In this document: positions 55,636-64,000 of the stretch, piece by piece
Numbering within the stretch: position 1 is the first letter of the stretch
Layout: every line of letters starts with the position of its first letter
Assembly: GCA_963734865.1 (NCBI GenBank)
Contig: CAVTIV010000004.1
Span: 186,001 to 250,000, forward strand
DNA from: CBDCUW01 sp963734865
GTDB taxonomy: Bacteria > Planctomycetota > Planctomycetia > Pirellulales > Pirellulaceae
DNA length: 64,000 nucleotides
Direction: 5' to 3'
Notes under the pieces: model-generated
What the model was told of the DNA's origin: nothing
The model's database searches: none
Seen by the model: the letters and a program-made list of their open reading frames with translations, nothing else
Translations under genes and position numbers: made by a program

Positions 55636-58314
55636 ATGCGAATACCAACGATCCTACCGGCGCTGTTAGTTGCTTTTGGCTGCCTCGCGCCCTCCGCCTT
55701 CTGTGCTCAAGTGGAACTCAAGAAAGGGGACCACATCTGTTTGGTGGGCAATGCCTTGGGCGAGCGGATGCAGCACCAAAACCAATGGGAGTCGTTGCTG
55801 CATCAGCGTTATCCAAAGCTGGAATTGACTGTCCGCAATCTGTGCTTCCCCGGTGACGAGCCAATGGATCGAATTCGTTCCCAGAATTTTGGCGATCCCG
55901 ATTCGCATCTGGCGCACAGCAAGGCATCCGTTGTGATGTACTTTTTCGGGTTCAACGAATCGTTCGCTGGTGATCGAGGATTGAAAACCTTTAGCGACCA
56001 GATGATGGAGTTAGTCGAAGACACAAAATCCAATGATTATGGCAGTGGCCCGCCCCGCGTCGTCCTCATTTCGCCGATCGCATTCGAGGATACCGGCGAT
56101 CGAAATCTGCCCGATGGTACCGAGCAGAACGTGAATTTGGCGAACTACACGGAGGCTTTGTCGAAGGTTGCCGCCAAGACAGGCGTCGGCTTTGTCGACC
56201 TGTTCACGCCAACCAAAGCGCTGTTCGAAAAATCGAAGGAACGATTGACGCTCAACGGTGCGCATTTGAATGCCGCGGGTTACGCGGGCTTGGCACCGAT
56301 TCTAGACGCCGGACTGTTTGCTGCCGGCGGACCAACGCAGGTGGATGCCAAGGTCAAGGCGGCGGTGGACGACAAGAATTTTCACTGGTGGCATCGCTAC
56401 CGAGCCGTCAACGGCTATTCGATTTATGGCGCCCGCGGCCAGGCAGGCAGCGACGGGACTTACAACAACACCGACGTGATGGAGCGTGAGCGGTCGATTC
56501 TGGACCAGATGACCGCCAATCGTGATGCGCGAATCTGGGCGATCGCGCGAGGCGATTCGGTACCCGAGACGATCGACGATTCCAACACACTGCCGTTCAT
56601 CGTTCCCAAGACAAACGTGGGCGGGCCCGATGACCCGAATGCAAAGCGCGGTAAGCTCGGGTCGTTGGACTATTTGAACGCTGCTGAACAGCAAAAGTTA
56701 TTCCAGATGGGTGACGGATATCAAATCCAATTGGTTGCCTCGGAAGAGGAATTTCCCGAGCTTGCCAATCCCGTCGCGCTCAACTTTGACAACCAAGGTC
56801 GATTGTGGGTCGCCACGATGGCGTCGTATCCCCACTGGCAGCCAAAAACGAAGATGGACGACAAACTGCTGATCTTCGAGGACCACGACCAGGACGGAAA
56901 GGCAGACGAGTGCAAAGTCTTCGCCGGTGGACTGCATCAACCGACCGGCTTCGAGCTTGGCAATGGCGGTGTTTATGTCGCCCAGCAGCCCGACATCTTG
57001 TTTTTGAAAGACAACGATGGGGATGACAAAGAGGACGTTCGGGTTCGTCAATTGATCGGGTTCGACTCGGCCGACTCGCATCACGGCATCGCGGCATTTG
57101 AGTGGGGGCCGGGCGGCAATCTTTATTTCCAGGAAGGGACCTTCAAGTTTTCGCAGGTCGAAAGTCCGTACGGCCTGACACGATTGAGCGAAGCGGGCGT
57201 TTGGCGATACCATCCCAAGAGTGAAAAATTTGGTGTGTTCTCGAACTTTGCGTTTGCCAATCCATGGGGACACGTCTTCGATCGCTGGGGCCAGGATTTC
57301 ATCGGCGACGCATCGCCGGGGAACAGCTATTGGGCGGCCCCGATCAGCGGTCGTATCGACCATCCGCTGAAGCATCCCGGTGGCAGCCAACACGGGCGGA
57401 TGGCAAAGATCACCGGCGGTGATCCGAAGTACAAATTCCCAACCTTCTATCCCAAGCGAACGCGACCGCTGGCCGGTTGCGCGATGGTATCCAGCCGTCA
57501 TTTTCCGCCCCAGACGCAGGGCAATTTCCTGGTGACCAACTGTATCGGTGACCGCATGGTGCTCAATCACGAGGTGCGTGAGCAAGGTTCGGGGTTCGTC
57601 GGCAAGGAAGTCGAGCCGATTGTGTCGTGCAATGACGGCAATTTCCGACCGGTCGACCTGCAATTCGCACCCGATGGTTCGCTGTACATCGTCGATTGGC
57701 ACAACGCGCTGATCGGCCACTTGCAGCACAATTTGCGCGAGCCCAATCGTGACCACAGCCACGGCCGAATCTGGCGGGTGACGCACAAGACACGCCCCTT
57801 GGTCGAGCCTGCGAAGATTGCCGGCGAGCCAATTCCGGCACTGTTGGAATTGCTGAAGCTGCCCGAAGATCGAACACGGTATCGGGCCAAGCGTGAATTG
57901 GCCGCGCGTGATACCGACGAAGTGATCACGGCGCTAAAGAAGTGGATCGCGTCGTTGAATGAAGGCGACGACGATTACGAGCATCAATTGCTTGAGGCGT
58001 TGTGGGTCTATCAAACTCATAACGTGATCGAGCAGGACTTGCTGGAAAAGTTGTTGTCGGCAAAGGACCATCGGGCCCGGGCCGCGGCGACGCGAGTCTT
58101 GTCCTTTTGGCTGGACGATGTTGCCAACCATCAAGAATTGCTCGAGCAGTGCATCCATGACGAGCACCCACGCGTGCGTCTGGAAGCGGTTCGCGCGATC
58201 AGTTTTCTGGAGGGTGACGCGGCGATCGAATTGGCGCTCGGTGTGCTCGAACACGACGTGGACGAATACACCCAATATACGCTGGACGAAACGATGCGTC
58301 GTTTGGAACAGTAG
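55636..58314 (+). CDS. exported SGNH-like / membrane-bound-dehydrogenase-type propeller / HEAT-repeat protein
   Basis: An 892-residue secreted protein. After the signal peptide (IPTILPALLVAFGCLAPSAF), residues about 25-250 form an SGNH-hydrolase-like domain (HICLVGNALGERM, YFFGFNESF, LNGAHLNAAGY); the usual GDS nucleophile is GNA, so catalysis is doubtful. Residues about 340-720 form the PVC-type dehydrogenase propeller (GDGYQIQLVASEEEFPELAN, HHGIAAFEWGPGGNLYFQEG, VDLQFAPDGSLYIVDWHNAL). The end is helical HEAT-type repeats (LELLKLPEDRTRYRAKRELA). No CxxCH heme site is present; the next gene supplies one. Confidence 0.85.
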   Translation: MRIPTILPALLVAFGCLAPSAFCAQVELKKGDHICLVGNALGERMQHQNQWESLLHQRYPKLELTVRNLCFPGDEPMDRIRSQNFGDPDSHLAHSKASVVMYFFGFNESFAGDRGLKTFSDQMMELVEDTKSNDYGSGPPRVVLISPIAFEDTGDRNLPDGTEQNVNLANYTEALSKVAAKTGVGFVDLFTPTKALFEKSKERLTLNGAHLNAAGYAGLAPILDAGLFAAGGPTQVDAKVKAAVDDKNFHWWHRYRAVNGYSIYGARGQAGSDGTYNNTDVMERERSILDQMTANRDARIWAIARGDSVPETIDDSNTLPFIVPKTNVGGPDDPNAKRGKLGSLDYLNAAEQQKLFQMGDGYQIQLVASEEEFPELANPVALNFDNQGRLWVATMASYPHWQPKTKMDDKLLIFEDHDQDGKADECKVFAGGLHQPTGFELGNGGVYVAQQPDILFLKDNDGDDKEDVRVRQLIGFDSADSHHGIAAFEWGPGGNLYFQEGTFKFSQVESPYGLTRLSEAGVWRYHPKSEKFGVFSNFAFANPWGHVFDRWGQDFIGDASPGNSYWAAPISGRIDHPLKHPGGSQHGRMAKITGGDPKYKFPTFYPKRTRPLAGCAMVSSRHFPPQTQGNFLVTNCIGDRMVLNHEVREQGSGFVGKEVEPIVSCNDGNFRPVDLQFAPDGSLYIVDWHNALIGHLQHNLREPNRDHSHGRIWRVTHKTRPLVEPAKIAGEPIPALLELLKLPEDRTRYRAKRELAARDTDEVITALKKWIASLNEGDDDYEHQLLEALWVYQTHNVIEQDLLEKLLSAKDHRARAAATRVLSFWLDDVANHQELLEQCIHDEHPRVRLEAVRAISFLEGDAAIELALGVLEHDVDEYTQYTLDETMRRLEQ

Positions 58315-58430
58315 GGATAACGAGATGGGGTGAACGGAGATTGAGAACACGTTCTGAACAGCGGCCTGGGCGCCGGAACCCTCGCCGCTGTCGCCTTTTG
58401 GCCGGCTCACGACAAAGATCAACGACAACG

Positions 58431-60380
58431 ATGCGATTTTTCACTCTTGCTTTTTTTTCAATGGTGGTTGCCGCGTGTATCGGCGCAACGTCGGCCCAAG
58501 ATCATGATCATCGCGGTCACGCCGGCTCGGACGCGGAAGTTGAACGTCCGAAGATTTTTTTGGACAAGAGCCCCCGGATCGTCGAGTACCAGCTGAAAAG
58601 GTTGGATAACCGACGTTTGCTGCTGGTCCAGCGGAGAACGGATGACGTCAAATACACTGCTGTGTATACGGCGATTCTGACTCGTGTTGGCATGTCGCCA
58701 AAGTACCGCGAAGAGGCGGTCGAGGCGCTCGTCAAGCTGGAGCAATCGAATCCCGTCGCGGTTCTGCTTGAGGCGTTGGCAAAGTTTGATCCCGACGACC
58801 CACAGCAGCGTCGCACGGCTCGACAATTGTCCGGCATGTTACTTGGCCAGCCGAGTGACGTTTTGAAAGACCAGCGGACGTCACTCGAAGCTGCCACCGA
58901 GTCTGACAATCCGTTGCTGCGGTCGGCAGGTTTCGCGGGGCTCGTTGTTGCCGGAGCGTCCCCGTGGGCGCTGGCCAAAGCGAGCGAGGGCGAGACGTTG
59001 ACGCTCGATTGGTTGGCTGCGGTTTCGCTGATTCCCGGTGCCGACCAGCGTTCCATGCTGCGCGAGCCGATTGTCGCTTTGATCCATGAGACCGATTCGA
59101 CGGCGGTGAAACGCGCCGCGGTGGAAGCGATGGCGTTTGTTCCCAAAAACCAGAGCGAGACATTCGATTTGATTGCCCCCTTGGTTTCCGACCCCGAACT
59201 GCGGACCGCTGCGGTACGAACGCTGTTGAAGATCCCCGATCCGCAACGTTCGCAACCGACCAGCGCCCGTTTGGTCAACGCGTTGGTCGAGCACGCCGAG
59301 ACGACGCCCCCGCAAGATCGCACCAGTGGCGAGTTTATCGACGCCATGCAATTGGCCGACCAATTGTTGGCCAAGGTTCCTTCCGATGCCGCCAAGTTGT
59401 ATCGAACGCGATTGGGTGCCGTGACGGTTCGCGTCGTCCGAATCCGAACGGTCGAGGAAGAGATGCGATACGATCTGCCCTACTTTGCCGTCGAAGCGGG
59501 CCGGCCGGTGCAAATCGTGCTGGAGAACCACGACCTGATGCCGCATAACCTGGTCGTGACCGTTCCGGGAGCACTGAAGGAAGTCGCCCAGTTGGGACTG
59601 CAAGCCGGCCCCAACAACGGTTGGAAGGGTTTGCCGTACGTTCCCGAATCGGAAAAGGTGTTGTTCGCGACCACCTTGGTTCCCACCGACAAGCAGGAGC
59701 GTTTGACTTTCGATGCGCCGACGGAGCCCGGTGAGTATCCGTACGTCTGCACCTTTCCGCAGCATTGGTATCGAATGTACGGAGTGATGGTGGTGGTCGA
59801 GGATCTGGACGCCTGGCTGAAGAACCCCGTGGTACCGGCCAATCCGATCGGCAGCAATCGTTCGTTTGTGCAAAGTTGGACGGTCGATGATTTGCAGAGT
59901 GAACTCGATGCCGGCCTGCGGGGACGGACCGCAGAGATCGGCAAGAAATTGTTTGTCGAGGCGTCTTGCGCGGGATGCCACAAGGTTCAAGGCGAAGGTG
60001 GCGTGATCGGGCCGGAGTTGACCGACGTATTCACACGATGGAAAGGCGATCGTGTCGGTGTGTTGCGAGAGATCTTGGAACCGTCGCATAAGGTCGACGC
60101 CAAATACGTGATGCAGCGGATCTTGACCGTCGATGGACGGACGATCACAGGCGTGTTGCTGAACGAAGACGATGATAGCGTCACCTTGCTGACCAATCCC
60201 GAAGCGAAGGAGCCGACCGTGATCCTGCAAGACGACATTGACGCAATGGTTCCGTCATCCATTTCGATGATGCCCAAGGCATTGTTGGATCAATACACCA
60301 AAGATGAAGTCTTTGAAATCATTGCTTACTTGGAAAGCGTGGACCCGAACGGACGCGATGCAGGTGAGACGGCGCCGTGA
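58431..60380 (+). CDS. exported HEAT / azurin-like cupredoxin / cytochrome c fusion protein
   Basis: A 649-residue periplasmic protein. The signal peptide (FFTLAFFSMVVAACIGATSA) is followed by HEAT-type repeats to about residue 300, then a type I copper domain with ligands His372 (MPHNLVVTV), Cys440, His445 and Met449 in CTFPQHWYRM; the Cys-x4-His-x3-Met spacing equals that of azurin. A cytochrome c domain follows with heme site C513-AGC-H517 and a methionine ligand in SMMPK (about 613). It can pass electrons between copper and heme, probably taking them from the dehydrogenase-like protein just upstream. Start at the signal peptide. Confidence 0.9.
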   Translation: MRFFTLAFFSMVVAACIGATSAQDHDHRGHAGSDAEVERPKIFLDKSPRIVEYQLKRLDNRRLLLVQRRTDDVKYTAVYTAILTRVGMSPKYREEAVEALVKLEQSNPVAVLLEALAKFDPDDPQQRRTARQLSGMLLGQPSDVLKDQRTSLEAATESDNPLLRSAGFAGLVVAGASPWALAKASEGETLTLDWLAAVSLIPGADQRSMLREPIVALIHETDSTAVKRAAVEAMAFVPKNQSETFDLIAPLVSDPELRTAAVRTLLKIPDPQRSQPTSARLVNALVEHAETTPPQDRTSGEFIDAMQLADQLLAKVPSDAAKLYRTRLGAVTVRVVRIRTVEEEMRYDLPYFAVEAGRPVQIVLENHDLMPHNLVVTVPGALKEVAQLGLQAGPNNGWKGLPYVPESEKVLFATTLVPTDKQERLTFDAPTEPGEYPYVCTFPQHWYRMYGVMVVVEDLDAWLKNPVVPANPIGSNRSFVQSWTVDDLQSELDAGLRGRTAEIGKKLFVEASCAGCHKVQGEGGVIGPELTDVFTRWKGDRVGVLREILEPSHKVDAKYVMQRILTVDGRTITGVLLNEDDDSVTLLTNPEAKEPTVILQDDIDAMVPSSISMMPKALLDQYTKDEVFEIIAYLESVDPNGRDAGETAP

Positions 60381-60469
60381 AGGACACAATCCATCATTCG
60401 CAATCCATCATGCGCAGCCCCGAAAAACATCGAGCGGCGGTTGAATCGAAGAAAGGAATGGGTTTTAAA

Positions 60470-61882
60470 ATGAATCGAATGATCCCGACTTGTCTGGCTG
60501 TCACTTCCTTTTGGCTGGGCGTCACGGCGGCGGCCGACACAAAGCCAAATTTTCTGATCATCATGGCGGATGATTGCACGCACACCGACCTGCCGATGTA
60601 CGGCGGCGAGAACGCCAAGACGCCGAATCTTGATCGGCTGGCCAGCGAAGGATTGGTGTTCAATCACGCTTATGTGAGCGAAGCGATGTGCCAGCCGTGC
60701 CGTTCGGAACTCTACACCGGGCAGTTCCCGATGCGAAACGGAGCGGCCTGGAATCACTCCGCAAGTCGACCAAACACGACCAGCGTCCCCCATCATCTTG
60801 GCAAGCTGGGCTATCGGGTTGGCCTTGCCGGGAAGACACATGTGACACCCGTCAAGGCGTTTCCGTTCGAGTTGGTCCCCGGGTTTGATCGGAATTGTGT
60901 TCGGTCGCCAACGATGCCACATCAGCTGGGGCCGATATCGGAATTCATCGGCCGTGATGACCGGCAGCCATTTTGTTTGGTCGTCGCATTGGTCGAACCA
61001 CATGTGCCATGGGTGATGGGCGATCCGTCCAAGTACCCACCCCAAGAGATCAAGCTTCCGCGTTACCTGGCCGACACCGACGTGACGCGAGATGCGTATT
61101 CCAGGTACTTGGCCGAGATCACTTACATGGATGCGCAAGTTGGTCAGATACTCGCTGTGCTGGATGCGTCCGGAAAAGCGGATGACACGTTGGTGCTGTT
61201 CACATCCGAGCAGGGAGCGCAATTCCCAGGTTGCAAATGGACGAATTGGGATAACGGAATGCATACCGGATTGATCGCACGTTGGCCGGGCAAAGTCACA
61301 GCTGGGAATCGCACCGACGCGATCGTGCAATACGCGGATGTCACGCCCACATTGGTCGATCTGGCCGGCGGCGACGTTGCTGAGCACCAGTATGATGGGA
61401 AGAGTTTTCGGGAAACGCTTGGCGATCCGTCAAAGTCTCATCGTCAATTTGCGTACGGCATTCACAACAATGTACCTGAGGGACCGGCCTATCCAATTCG
61501 AACGGTCAGCGACGGCCAATATCGTTACATCCGCAACTTGACGCCCGATCAGATTTATATCGAAAAGCACCTGATGGGAATTTCCGGCGACGGCAAGCTG
61601 AACAATCCCTATTGGTCGACGTGGGTCTTTGACAGCGGCAACAACTCGTGGACCGAGACGTTGGTCAAGCGATACATGAAACGTCCGGCCGAGGAGCTTT
61701 ATCACACTCAGTCGGATCCCTACGAGTTGAATAACTTGGCCGATGATGCGTCTTACGCAGAGATCAAGGATCGACTCCGTGGCGAACTGGATCGTTGGAT
61801 GGAGGCACAAGGCGATCCGGGCGTCGCATTGGATACGCGAGAGACGCATGCGGCGGCCAAGAAGGGCCAGCACAAGTATTGA
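60470..61882 (+). CDS. exported type I sulfatase
   Basis: A 470-residue sulfatase with signal peptide MNRMIPTCLAVTSFWLGVTA. The N-terminal metal site is NFLIIMADDCTHTDLPMYGG. The formylglycine motif is Cys74 in CQPCRSELYTG (C-x-P-x-R). Further family motifs are GLAGKTHV, YLAEITYMDAQVG, LVLFTSEQGAQFPGCKWTNW and EELYHTQSDPYELNNLADD. Motifs resemble heparan/N-sulfoglucosamine-type sulfatases, but substrate is unproven. It needs an anaerobic or FGE-type maturase that is not in the window. Start chosen at the signal peptide; ATGs at 60458 and a GTG at 60377 are in frame. Confidence 0.92.
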   Translation: MNRMIPTCLAVTSFWLGVTAAADTKPNFLIIMADDCTHTDLPMYGGENAKTPNLDRLASEGLVFNHAYVSEAMCQPCRSELYTGQFPMRNGAAWNHSASRPNTTSVPHHLGKLGYRVGLAGKTHVTPVKAFPFELVPGFDRNCVRSPTMPHQLGPISEFIGRDDRQPFCLVVALVEPHVPWVMGDPSKYPPQEIKLPRYLADTDVTRDAYSRYLAEITYMDAQVGQILAVLDASGKADDTLVLFTSEQGAQFPGCKWTNWDNGMHTGLIARWPGKVTAGNRTDAIVQYADVTPTLVDLAGGDVAEHQYDGKSFRETLGDPSKSHRQFAYGIHNNVPEGPAYPIRTVSDGQYRYIRNLTPDQIYIEKHLMGISGDGKLNNPYWSTWVFDSGNNSWTETLVKRYMKRPAEELYHTQSDPYELNNLADDASYAEIKDRLRGELDRWMEAQGDPGVALDTRETHAAAKKGQHKY

Positions 61883-61936
61883 TCGGAGACGGAAGGTGGA
61901 AGGATTGAGGCGGAAAACGGAAAACGGAAAACGGAA

Positions 61937-62941
61937 ATGCAATATCGGAAACTTGGTAACAGCGACCTGCGACTCAGCGTGATCGGTCTGGGGACATGGG
62001 CGATTGGCGGTGGGGATTGGAAGTTTGGTTGGGGCGATCAGGATGATGACGAGGCGATCGCTTGCCTCTGCCGAGCGGTGGAGTTGGGTATCAATTGGAT
62101 CGACACGGCGGCTGTCTACGGATTGGGGCACAGCGAGTCATTGGTGGGAAAGGCATTGCGATCGATTCCCGAAGCGGATCGCCCGATCATTGCGACCAAA
62201 TGTGGCCGAACGAATTTGGGTGGCGGCGAGATCGGAAAGTGTTTGCAGCGAGAGAGTGTGATCGCCGAATGCGAAGGCAGTCTGAAGCGGCTGGGTGTTG
62301 ACTGCATCGATTTGTATCAGCTGCACTGGCCCGAACCGGACGAGGATATCGAACAGGGCTGGCAGACGCTGGTCGACTTGAAACGGCAGGGCAAGGTCCG
62401 GCAGATTGGCGTGTCCAACCACAGTGTTGATCAAATGCGACGGTTGCAGGCGATCCACCCGATCGCATCCCTGCAGCCGCCCTACAGCATGATCGCGCGC
62501 GAGGTCGAGGATTCGATATTGCCGTATTGTGGTCAGCAGGACATTGGGGTGATCTGTTACAGCCCGATGGGCAAGGGACTGTTAACCGGGCGATTTGATG
62601 CATCGCGTGCAGCGGCGTTATCGGACAACGATCACCGGAGCAAAGATCCTCGCTTTCAATCACCGCAACTTGAGGTGAATCTTGCTTTTGTTGACGCGCT
62701 CGGCGAGATCGCAAGCGGGCTTGGCTGGACGACGGCAGAACTTGCCATCGCCTGGGTGCTGCGTCGGCCCGAAGTGACGGCGGCGATCGTTGGCGCACGG
62801 CGTCCGCAACAGATTTCCGAAACGGTGATCGCTGGCGACCGCGAGTTGGACGACGTCTCGGCGGCGGCAGTGGCGGCGGCACTCGAGACGCGGGAGACGC
62901 AATTGAACTCACTGGGGGGGGTTGAAAAGCCGCGAGTCTGA
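61937..62941 (+). CDS. aldo/keto reductase
   Basis: A 334-residue NADPH-dependent oxidoreductase of the YajO/YghZ-like bacterial AKR group. The motifs are complete: MQYRKLGNSDLRLSVIGLGT, NWIDTAAVYGLGHSESLVGK with catalytic Asp and Tyr, IIATKCG with Lys, YQLHWPEP with His, IGVSNHSVDQM, and the C-terminal NADP-binding AAIVGARRPQQISETV. The ribosome-binding site appears to come from a short tandem repeat (GGAAAAC three times) directly before the ATG. It follows the sulfatase by 54 bp on the same strand and probably reduces or oxidises sugar-derived carbonyls. Confidence 0.93.
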   Translation: MQYRKLGNSDLRLSVIGLGTWAIGGGDWKFGWGDQDDDEAIACLCRAVELGINWIDTAAVYGLGHSESLVGKALRSIPEADRPIIATKCGRTNLGGGEIGKCLQRESVIAECEGSLKRLGVDCIDLYQLHWPEPDEDIEQGWQTLVDLKRQGKVRQIGVSNHSVDQMRRLQAIHPIASLQPPYSMIAREVEDSILPYCGQQDIGVICYSPMGKGLLTGRFDASRAAALSDNDHRSKDPRFQSPQLEVNLAFVDALGEIASGLGWTTAELAIAWVLRRPEVTAAIVGARRPQQISETVIAGDRELDDVSAAAVAAALETRETQLNSLGGVEKPRV

Positions 62942-63058
62942 CGTTCACGAAGCATGGGGGGGGAGTTTGTGGCAAATCGTCGCGCTGGTAGCCGCGCTCG
63001 CCTCTCTCGCGTACGATCTTCGCTTCAACAGTCGAGGGCGGGAGGCGATGCACCTTAG

Positions 63059-64000
63059 ATGAAGGTCGGTATCACAAAGGAAATCTATGCGGGCGAGCGC
63101 CGCGTAGCGGCCACACCCGAGACTGCGCGACGGCTGATGGAGAAACTGGGTTTCGAGGTCTTGATCGAGGCCGGTGCGGGGGGGGCGGCCAGTTTCCCCG
63201 ATCCGCTGTACGAGCAAGTGGGCTGCGCGATCGCGGCCACTGCGGCCGAGGTGTGGCAAGCGGCTGATATTGTGCTCAAAGTGCGGGGACCTCAGGAGCA
63301 CGAACTGGCTCAGTTGCACGAGGGCCAGACGCTGATTTGCTTTCTAGCGCCGGCACAGAACGGCGAACTGCTGGAAAAGATCGCCGGCCGGAAGGCGTCC
63401 GCTCTTTCGATCGACGCGGTGCCGAGAATCAGCCGCGCCCAGAAGCTCGACGCGTTGAGTTCGATGGCCAACATTGCCGGTTATCGGGCCGTCGTCGAAG
63501 CGGCAGGATTGTTTGGGCGGTTCTTTACCGGTCAGATCACGGCTGCGGGAAAAGTTCCGCCTGCCAAAGTGATGGTGATTGGTGCTGGTGTCGCGGGGCT
63601 GGCGGCGATTGGCACGGCGCGTGGTCTTGGTGCGATCGTGCGTGCCTTTGACGTCCGGCCCGAAGTGGCGGAACAGGTCAAGAGCATGGGTGCGTCTTTT
63701 TTGATGCTCGATTTTGAGCAACAAGAGTCTGGGGGAACCGCTGGCGGTTATGCCAAGACGATGAGCGAAGAGTTCATTGCGGCCGAGATGGCGTTGTTCG
63801 CTGCCCAGGCGAAGGAGGTCGACATCATCATCACCACGGCCCTGATCCCAGGAAAGCCGGCACCGAAGTTGATCACTCGCGAGATGGTCGAGTCGATGCG
63901 GCCCGGGTCGATCGTGGTCGATCTGGCCGCCGAGCAGGGCGGCAATTGTGAGGTCACGGTTCCGGACCAGGTCATCCAATATCACGGCGTGCACATCGTC
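63059..64000 (+). CDS. pntA: NAD(P) transhydrogenase alpha subunit, N-terminal part
   Basis: The frame runs 314 codons from ATG 63059 (MKVGITKEIYAGERRVAATP) to the window end without a stop. Domain I of transhydrogenase is clear: RRVAATPETARRLMEKLGFE, IVLKVRGPQEHELAQLHEGQ, SSMANIAGYRAVVEAAGLFG, the NAD-binding VMVIGAGVAGLAAIGTARGL, FDVRPEVAEQVKSMGASFL and IITTALIPGKPAPKLI. The related alanine dehydrogenase is less likely given the FDVRP and TALIPGKPAPKLI phrases. The enzyme couples proton flow to NADPH formation across the inner membrane. The membrane part and pntB would follow to the right. Confidence 0.93.
   Translation, partial: MKVGITKEIYAGERRVAATPETARRLMEKLGFEVLIEAGAGGAASFPDPLYEQVGCAIAATAAEVWQAADIVLKVRGPQEHELAQLHEGQTLICFLAPAQNGELLEKIAGRKASALSIDAVPRISRAQKLDALSSMANIAGYRAVVEAAGLFGRFFTGQITAAGKVPPAKVMVIGAGVAGLAAIGTARGLGAIVRAFDVRPEVAEQVKSMGASFLMLDFEQQESGGTAGGYAKTMSEEFIAAEMALFAAQAKEVDIIITTALIPGKPAPKLITREMVESMRPGSIVVDLAAEQGGNCEVTVPDQVIQYHGVHIV

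Noticed and set aside
56698..57786. 362-codon minus-strand frame
   Set aside because: Antisense to the SGNH/propeller gene and without recognisable features.
58881..60230. 449-codon frame on the minus strand
   Set aside because: Antisense to the cupredoxin-cytochrome gene, whose plus-strand motifs (azurin ligands, CAGCH) are unmistakable; the minus frame has a random look rich in R, G, H and Q.

Overview
The window looks like a chromosomal segment of a marine planctomycete of the Rhodopirellula / Pirellulaceae type. The evidence is the mix of families: a DUF1559 pilin-like module, a short exported protein with the planctomycetal LExRxLMAG motif, a sulfatase, an azurin-cytochrome c fusion next to a dehydrogenase-like propeller protein, stand-alone STAS and alpha-CTD proteins, a bacterial SET protein and sigma-54. 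No phage, plasmid, CRISPR array or complete insertion sequence was found. Genus assignment is inference.

Layout. 0-5 kb: a partial gene, two SRPBCC-type proteins (one frameshifted) and a complete threonine-degradation pair, tdh-kbl. 5-14 kb: a two-component system beside a tripartite RND efflux system (TolC-like gene divergent from adaptor and pump, with a perfect dyad between them). 14-19 kb: a SET-domain protein, a FadL-type porin and a large D-aminoacylase/beta-lactamase fusion. 19.2-23.6 kb: a scrambled zone with a 5'-truncated epimerase, a DUF2306/DUF1559 chimera, two ~165-bp direct repeats, five copies of an 11-mer (GGGGTCAGTGC), a short LExR protein and the last 34 codons of a LuxR-type regulator, ending at tRNA-Lys and tRNA-Ser. 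24-35 kb: ApbE, a STAS/histidine-kinase pair, an operon of an ATPase and two arrestin-like proteins, an alpha-CTD protein, a Wza-like lipoprotein and an AsmA-like giant. 35-44 kb: core information genes (SRP RNA, dnaX, ybaB/ebfC, recR, rpoN), then DUF502 and ComF. 45-50.5 kb: an ECF sigma factor, then a BlaI-like repressor and a 1,430-residue M56 protease with two matching operators upstream. 50.5-54 kb: small membrane proteins, a GNAT enzyme and a rhomboid protease. 54-63 kb: a co-directional exported set (PQQ-like propeller, SGNH/propeller/HEAT protein, cupredoxin-cytochrome c, sulfatase, aldo/keto reductase) that could oxidise and desulfate polysaccharide-derived sugars. The window ends inside pntA.

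Two points govern interpretation. First, eight genes carry indels that split otherwise convincing reading frames (nine events), so either the sequence has residual indel errors or the strain has many decayed genes; I annotate these genes across their full reconstructed span. Second, the dnaX gene has a run of ten A at the position where other bacteria make the short gamma subunit, and both alternative frames stop within ten codons.

The strongest leads are the dnaX slippage site together with loss of its zinc cysteines, the rearranged repeat zone beside the tRNAs, the paired operators of the BlaI/M56 system and the DUF2306-DUF1559 chimera.
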